From Chrysomallon squamiferum (Eukaryota > Mollusca > Gastropoda > Neomphalida > Peltospiridae): 64,000 nucleotides of DNA. The position numbers were made by a program, and so were the translations under genes. This document shows positions 53,772 through 64,000 of this stretch, in pieces. The notes beneath the pieces are model-generated. The model was not told where the DNA came from. It ran no database searches and was given only the letters and a program-made list of their open reading frames with translations. The stretch spans positions 15,765,842 through 15,829,841 of the forward strand of contig CM022679.1 in assembly GCA_012295275.1 (NCBI GenBank), written 5' to 3'. Positions within the stretch are counted from its first letter, which is position 1; each line of letters begins with the position of its first letter.

Positions 53772-55286
53772 ATCAAAGGCAAAATCAGTAATCTTTCTAT
53801 GTTTGTATATTTATGTCATAGTGAATGTATGTATATTAAATACATTATGTGAGAATGATGAGCTGTAATTAAACAATTTTAAATCTAGAAATACAGTCAT
53901 GTTCTGGAAATAAATAAAAGCTACAACAATATTCAAAGGAACAACAATATTCAAAGGAACAACATTAATCTGTTTCAGAATTATAAATGCATACCTAAAT
54001 GTCTGTACAGAGCTGGAGTCACTCCTTGCCATAGTTTCAACAAACCTTCTTCTTGTACTGTAAATAAATGTAAAATATTTAGCAAACATACACTCATGCA
54101 CATCTCCTCCCTGCTTACACACATGTAATGCAACTTCACAATTTAGAACATAACTCCACAATCCAGAGTGCACATATTCATCAACAATAATAAGAAAATA
54201 AAATATAAATAAAAATATATTATTAAAAATAACTGCTAATGTACAGTATTAATTGTGTTTATAATTTTGTTTTTAAATAAACTGTAGAATAAAATTTCTA
54301 TTATTTGTATTTTGTTTTCTGTTGGTTTTGGGGAATTTTTTAAAAATATGTTGTTGTTGTTTTTTATTTACATACAGAGGATTGTATAAATTCAGAGCTT
54401 GCATCATTAAAAGTTTAAAGGTTTTAAAATGAAATTAATTAATTATATAAAATAAAAATAAAAATTAAAGGACTGTTTTAAAAATAAGATATATATATGT
54501 GCAAGATCTATACAGATGTATATGCATAGGCACCACAGCTATAACACATGCACATCATACTTATGAATACAATATACATTTTTATATAGTTATACACAAA
54601 AGTCATTAATATGTATATTCTCATACTGATACAGACATTCATATATACTGACATAAAAAAATATATATTCTGACACATACAGACAGACATACAGCCTAAT
54701 GCACACACAAACATAATTAAGAATGATATACTGAAATATATTTATATATAGAAAGTCATACTTTACACATATAAAGAGATCTCAAATTGTTATATTTATT
54801 TACCAATTCCTATGGCAGTATGTATCATTCCTCTGTGAACCACCTGCACTTTGACACCAGCCTTAGTATGAGAATGTAAATCTATTTCTCCTTGTATCTG
54901 CATCCGTGTTTTTGTCAGATCAAGTGGGTATGTGACTGAAAAAGATAATGTTTCTGGTTTTGGTTTGTGTGTTGTTGTTTTTTAAATATTGAAGAAAATA
55001 TTATATTTGCTTAATACAAAGTGATATTGAAAAAATATAAGACGTTATATTAACTGTTATTTAGTATTTAAAAAATATGTTTGAATAAATATTAAAAATA
55101 AAATAAAATATTACTATCACACTATGTGTAAAATGCAAACTAAAAACTGGGAGGAAATATAGATACATATATTTTTAATGTTATATATTGTATACCAGTT
55201 TCGGCAACAACTGCTGCCACTGACGAAAGTGTATATTTAAAAACAAATGATTCTTTTGAAGGCTCTTTCGAAACAGAAGACTTCAT
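46663..55286 (-). CDS. UCP4: Mitochondrial uncoupling protein 4-like carrier (SLC25A27 family), ten exons
   Basis: Ten exons join in phase with GT-AG borders to give 318 aa (human UCP4 is about 323). The product is an inner-mitochondrial-membrane carrier of the SLC25 family: three repeats of about 100 residues, two transmembrane helices each. The repeat signatures are YPLDLTKTR (from Tyr33), [14 protein letters not shown] (from Ser142) and TPADVIKTR (from Thr243). UCP4-typical segments are [29 protein letters not shown], here split by an intron after NMG, and the region around [18 protein letters not shown]4 is mainly neuronal in vertebrates and implicated in mitochondrial ion or metabolite transport; substrate here is unproven. 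SLC25A14/30 are alternatives, but the sequence fits UCP4 better. The start codon lies 540 bp from the divergent GRB2 start codon. Confidence 0.94.
47289..47337. repeat. (AT)n microsatellite in UCP4 intron 9
   Basis: About 24 AT units, close to the donor of exon 9. Confidence 0.97.
47397..47499 (-). CDS. UCP4: UCP4 exon 9
   Basis: Encodes [19 protein letters not shown] and [13 protein letters not shown]. Acceptor AATTTCAG, donor AATG/GTAAAT, phase 0. An (AT)n microsatellite lies 60 bp into the following intron. Confidence 0.96.
47850..47939 (-). CDS. UCP4: UCP4 exon 8
   Basis: Encodes the third carrier signature, [18 protein letters not shown]. Acceptor AATTTCAG, donor GAAT/GTAAGA. Confidence 0.96.
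48314..48398 (-). CDS. UCP4: UCP4 exon 7
   Basis: Encodes [20 protein letters not shown] and NYITHMLS. Acceptor CTTCCCAAG, donor CTAG/GTAACT. Confidence 0.95.
48846..48958 (-). CDS. UCP4: UCP4 exon 6
   Basis: Encodes [20 protein letters not shown] then LVNMG, the most UCP4-specific stretch. Acceptor AATTTCAG, donor GGAG/GTAAAT. Confidence 0.97.
49626..49748 (-). CDS. UCP4: UCP4 exon 5
   Basis: Encodes [20 protein letters not shown] and [12 protein letters not shown], the second carrier signature. Acceptor TTTCACTAG, donor CGAG/GTATTA. Confidence 0.96.
50284..50890 (+). repeat. Left terminal inverted repeat of the intronic transposon
   Basis: Starts GGGTCATTCC and ends at GTTCACAT. It pairs with 52,488-53,116 in inverted orientation. 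Confidence 0.88.
51783..52222 (+). pseudogene. Frameshifted coding remnant inside the long-TIR transposon
   Basis: Two adjoining open frames read like one former protein. The first (to about 52,035) has a CC-x-P motif ([15 protein letters not shown]), then SLRIVSMG, then [10 protein letters not shown], a Cys/His spacing that could bind zinc. The second, one frame over, reads [15 protein letters not shown] through [15 protein letters not shown] to a stop at 52,220-52,222. No initiator ATG was found and a stop lies upstream near 51,779. I do not recognise a catalytic DDE/D core, so function (transposase accessory domain or captured host sequence) is unknown. Confidence 0.5.
52488..53116 (-). 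repeat. Right terminal inverted repeat of the intronic transposon
   Basis: The inverted copy of the left arm. It starts at ATGTGAAC and ends with GGAATGACCC. Confidence 0.88.
53139..53193. repeat. (TA)n-(TC)n microsatellite in UCP4 intron 4
   Basis: TA units run into about 20 TC units, just outside the transposon and 50 bp from exon 4. Confidence 0.95.
53244..53328 (-). CDS. UCP4: UCP4 exon 4
   Basis: The acceptor is TTTTTCTAG. It encodes [18 protein letters not shown] and a short variable linker. The donor TTTG/GTATGA begins the intron that contains the long-TIR transposon. Confidence 0.92.
53717..53766. repeat. (CA)n microsatellite in UCP4 intron 3
   Basis: About 24 CA units with AAAC interruptions. 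Confidence 0.95.
53995..54057 (-). CDS. UCP4: UCP4 exon 3
   Basis: A short 63-bp exon encoding [20 protein letters not shown], the end of carrier repeat 1. Acceptor TTTACAG, donor TTTAG/GTATGC. Confidence 0.95.
54804..54935 (-). CDS. UCP4: UCP4 exon 2
   Basis: The acceptor is TTTTTCAG. It encodes the first carrier signature ([15 protein letters not shown]) and the matrix loop to [11 protein letters not shown]. The donor is TTG/GTAAAT. Confidence 0.95.
55196..55286 (-). CDS. UCP4: UCP4 exon 1
   Basis: The ATG is at 55286-55284. It encodes 30 residues, a Lys/Ser-rich N-terminus ([14 protein letters not shown]) and the start of transmembrane helix 1. The donor ACTG/GTATAC ends the exon in phase 1. 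Confidence 0.88.
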
Positions 55287-59941
<4,655 letters not shown>

Positions 59942-61351
59942 TAACACTGACACTTTGACTCCTAACATACCTTTGTATTTTCTTTGCATTCCGAGTTTCA
60001 TCAGATTTCTTTCTTCTTTTCTTGTTTAATAATTTTTTTCTTCTTTCACTTTTATTTAATTGAAATTGTAAATAAGAATAGTATTTTGGATCTTTATAGA
60101 GATTGGCTGAGGTGGGTACTTTAAAAACATACACCTTATGAAACTTTCCTCTTTTTTTTTCTCTCTTTTTTTTCAGATATATCTTTCCCGCTGGTTTATT
60201 TGGGGGTATTCCCACAGTGATGGACATGTTGGTAATAAGCTTTTAATAGTCAAAATTATTCAGATAATGTAGATAAAAATGGATAGATGAGTTCCAGGTA
60301 TTAAATGAATGTTGGAACTGCTGGTCAGTTATGTAATAGTGTGTATAATAGATGTAAGTGATCTGGACTTTACATACAGGTATAGTGTACTTGTTTTTTT
60401 TTGTTATTGTTATCACATATAAAAATATATTTTTTTAAATAAAATGGAAATATTTGGGACCATGAACAATTTAGATAATTTATAGAAACTTTTTTCTTTT
60501 TTTTAGTTGTTAGGTTTTTTTTCTTATTATTATATATTTTTTTTAAATTGATCTTTAGACTGATGGAGATTTGTAATTAAGCAAGGAATTAATAACATTC
60601 CTGAGTTAATGAGAAAATATTGAATTTTATATCTATTCTGCTTTAATATTTCCTCTTCTTTTTTTTTTCTTCTTTTTTTGTTGGCTGGGCATTGGTACAT
60701 ATAGTATCTACTTTCTCTGTCTTGTTAAATTAATTCATCAAATTAAAAATATAAATGCTTCTCTAAAATGTTATTTCATTCTTTTTTCTCTTAGTGTTTC
60801 AAGTTTCAACAAAATAGGCCTGAGACATGTTTATTTATAACAGTGTGCAAGATTATTAAAATAAACATATGAATAGAAATAATTAGTTATTAGAATGGAG
60901 CTAAAGGAAAATTATAATTGCCAAGATATGCCTAGTTGTGTTCAGGATGACTTTATTTTTAAAATATGTATATTTATATATTATTTATAGTAAACAAGCA
61001 TAACATAAAAAAAATGAAAATCATTTTTCTTTAAAACCTAACAGCAATTTATTTTAAACTGATTTACCTCTTCAGTAATTTAGCATGATTATTATAAATA
61101 CTAATACTGTTGATTTCATTGTACATTTGTTTTTTATATTCTCCATACATAAATTTGATCACTAAATTTTTATATTAAGCAAAATAATGAGGTTTATTAT
61201 GCTTTAATGAAAAAACTCACATGTATTTCAGTAATATTCTCCAACAGTGTAATTCTGTTTGTGGTTTTATTGATGATTATATTTTGGTTTGTTTAAATGA
61301 AATTTCTTCTTATGTACATAGTTGTTACAAAAATATGTTAGATTTATATAC

Positions 61352-61545
61352 GATCTGTTGAAAAAGTAAGGAATCATGCAATATTTCATTATGTGAAAAA
61401 ACAGTAAAGTAGATGTCAGTCACTGACATGAAGTGATAGACTGTTTTGTGGTACAAAATGTATAGCCATTTGGACTTTCATATCCTTCATGGCATTGTTA
61501 TGTTATAGTAAAAATTGAACAGATATTCCATGATTCCTAAAAAGA
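61352..61545. repeat. Short inverted-repeat segment in the GRB2 3' UTR (MITE-like)
   Basis: AGGAATCATGCAATAT (from about 61,368) recurs inverted as ATATTCCATGATTCCT (61,523-61,538), with one mismatch in 16. The roughly 170 bp between them is non-repetitive. Ends of the type GTTGAAAAAGTAAGGAATC resemble eroded mariner termini, but flanks show no clear TA duplication. Confidence 0.35.
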
Positions 61546-61817
61546 AAAATATTCTTTTATCAAATCTGTATCCAACTTCATAGTCCCTCTTCCTATTATT
61601 GATGTTTATAAGATTGTTATTGGTAATCACACAGATGAGCATTCCAAATCATCCATACTGGTGAAAAGGTTTGTTGATGTTAAAACTGTCAGTTGATTCA
61701 TTTGTTTTGCTGGGGTTTTTTCAAATGCAATAATTGTTAAAATTTTCAAAATAACCTTTGTACAATTTGATGTTAAAGTACATCATTCTGTTTGAGAATA
61801 TTTGAGAATGAACTAAA

Positions 61818-61855
<38 letters not shown>

Positions 61856-63293
61856 TTTTTAAAGTAAATATGCTGTTATTATTCTTGGATGTTTAATCTG
61901 AATTAAAATTTACTTGTTAACTACTGTTGTGATTAATTTTGTGGTTAAGACTATTAGAGATACTAAATGCTGTTAAATAGTTACATTAAATATTTTATAT
62001 ATACCTTTTCGAGACATAATAAAAGAAATAGCTATTTTTGTATAACAGTTTCCCTAATTTTATTGATAATGCTGGTCATTAATGTCTTCTGCTTTTCATT
62101 TGTAAATTCTGTTCTGAAAAGTATTTTGATAAATCTGTACATTGTTTTTTCTTCCATATTAACATCACCTTGTGAACATATAAAATGATGTGTTGACAAC
62201 ATTAGACACTTCATGTCAATTTTATTTCCATAAAATTATGTGAGGTTTTTTACTGATTAATACAGTAAAGAATTATAAAACAAAAATAGAATTAAAGCCA
62301 AAATTTTATATACTTTTATTTTCTAGATGAATCTTTATAAATTGTCTATAAAATATTTTCTTTTCTCTTATATTTATGTACTACATTAGATCATCATTTT
62401 ATGTAAACAGAAAATTATTTCTTGTAATAATGTATTGTTAATTCTGTATAAATTATTCAATATAAAGTACAGAAAATCCAAAACGAACAATATTTCAGCA
62501 AAATTATGTGCTTCTTTTTCCATTTTCTTTACTGTTAGTATATTACTGTACAGTTTGGTTCTAAAATATCAAAAACATATGAAATTGTTTGCATTCTTAA
62601 TAAATTATAAGTGTATTTGTAGATTGTGAAAACAAAAAATAATTCTGCCAGTAATATATACAGCACCTTGAAAGGTCACAAAAACATTTTTACTTTGATT
62701 TTAAACTATTTTTTCTTTTTTAATCAAGTTATTTAGAAGTATTTTGTACATTTATACAAACATAATCAAAGGTGTTTTACAATTTGTAGTTTTTGTTTAA
62801 TAATTTTATATTCTAAATATTTACAGAAATGGGTAAATGAAATATAATGGGTGTGTGGACCTAGTTTCTTTTGTATTAAATTTTATAATTAATAAAATAA
62901 TGTTTATTTCCTATTACTTGTTGATAATGTTGACAAACTAAAAATACATTTAAATGTGGGTTTCTTTTTTTCTTTTTTAAGTTTACTTGAAGTATAAAGT
63001 TTTAGAATATTGTAATGCCTTGTGAATAATAAGCATCTTAGATTGGCTCGTTATAAAATGTTATGTAACAGAACATTACAAGAACTGCTTAAGAATTTGT
63101 TAGTATTTTATTTTTATTATTAGTTTTTGATTGTTTTTTAATGCCTGTTCTTTTAACATAATATTTTTATCCAACAGCATATTATTACCAAATCAGATGG
63201 ATTAGATTTATATTCACTTGTTTAGTGTTTCTACAAAATAATCCTGGAAGTTTGAAATAACATTTGTTTGAACTGTTGATAATTTTGACCTTA

Positions 63294-63299
63294 AATAAA
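63294..63299 (+). terminator. Candidate poly(A) signal of GRB2
   Basis: An AATAAA hexamer followed within 35 bases by GT- and T-rich sequence. Confidence 0.45.
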
Positions 63300-63300
63300 G

Positions 63301-64000
63301 TATGAACTTTCACAAGTGTCTCGTTTCATTTATCATTGTATGTGTTGCAAATACACAGTCTATCAGGGTTTTTTCATAACTTTTCAAAGTACATTTATGC
63401 TACACAACAACAACAAAAAACGGAGAAAATTTCATAATTTCACTTTCTACTACAAACATACTTTTAATACCAGATGATCCAGCATGAAAAGACCTATACC
63501 AAGAGTCTACACACATTGGCCACAGTCTAATTGTATGAATATAAATGAACAGATGCTGAATTTCACTTGGTTAAGATTAAAGAAGTGACCTTTTAAAGAT
63601 GTTTTTGAGAATCTGTTCGAATGTAGGAATGGACTTTATGAAACTTACGTCAAACCATAGAGGAAACTATAAGGAAAGTTGTATTGAGTCAACTACTATG
63701 GTTTTATTTATGTATGCAATATGTTTTGAACCAAGAATCAAACTTAACACGCTTAATTTCCCTCACTATCACTGATTAAACACGTTTATTCTATCAGTTT
63801 CAATATTTAAAATCAAATAAAAAGGTAAATACTAGTGTATAAACAATTGGGCATCAGAAATAAATAAACTGCTCAAAACTTTCATAGATATTTCCTGAAG
63901 GCCTCCAACACACAGTGTGTATCTAACATGAAACATTTCTCAAGTTGAGTGGTTGATTGTGTAGCTGCTACTGTCCTTTTAAAGATGAAATATTGCTCTG
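63301..64000. other. Downstream flank of GRB2
   Basis: Non-repetitive sequence with no recognisable exon up to the window edge. It may belong to a neighbour outside the window. Confidence 0.35.

Larger units (their letters stand above)
59942..63300 (+). other. Likely long 3' UTR of GRB2
   Basis: From the stop codon the sequence is AT-rich and largely non-repetitive for 3.3 kb with no new exon. A canonical AATAAA at 63,294-63,299 is followed by a GT/T-rich segment (GTGTCTCG, then T-rich), a plausible cleavage site. Earlier AATAAA sites exist (for example near 60,438), so shorter isoforms are possible. Confidence 0.5.

Overview
The window is animal nuclear DNA: very AT-rich, packed with microsatellites (AAT/ATT, AAAT/TTTA, AT, AG/CT, GT), and carrying three spliced protein-coding genes with GT-AG introns. 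The gene repertoire and the microsatellite load suggest a lophotrochozoan, most likely a mollusc and possibly a cephalopod. That placement is inference; no species marker is visible.

Layout. (1) 1-5,937: sequence downstream of a homeobox gene, mostly T-rich simple repeats, with one compact mariner-like MITE (3,342-3,555) that has about 34-bp perfect terminal inverted repeats. (2) 5,938-12,731, minus strand: a five-coding-exon dmbx gene (K50 paired-like homeodomain plus C-terminal OAR motif). A candidate non-coding first exon ends near 16,765. The last coding exon carries an apparent one-base frameshift at a run of four C. (3) About 17,000-46,660: a 30-kb stretch with no gene I can support. 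Non-repetitive islands, plausible regulatory DNA, alternate with long microsatellites. (4) 46,663-55,286, minus strand: a complete ten-exon mitochondrial carrier of the UCP4/SLC25A27 type (318 aa). Its intron 4 holds a 2.8-kb DNA transposon with about 0.6-kb terminal inverted repeats and a degraded coding remnant. (5) 55,827-59,941, plus strand: a complete five-exon GRB2 adaptor gene (222 aa, SH3-SH2-SH3), followed by a long 3' UTR with a poly(A) signal at 63,294. UCP4 and GRB2 are head to head, with start codons 540 bp apart, so they may share a promoter region.

The three genes do not form a pathway: one patterns neural tissue, one is a mitochondrial inner-membrane carrier, one links receptor tyrosine kinases to Ras. 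I found no CRISPR array, rRNA, credible functional tRNA or viral gene. The observations most worth a second look are the dmbx frameshift, the long-TIR transposon with a cysteine-rich coding remnant, the head-to-head UCP4/GRB2 pair, and the non-repetitive islands around dmbx.
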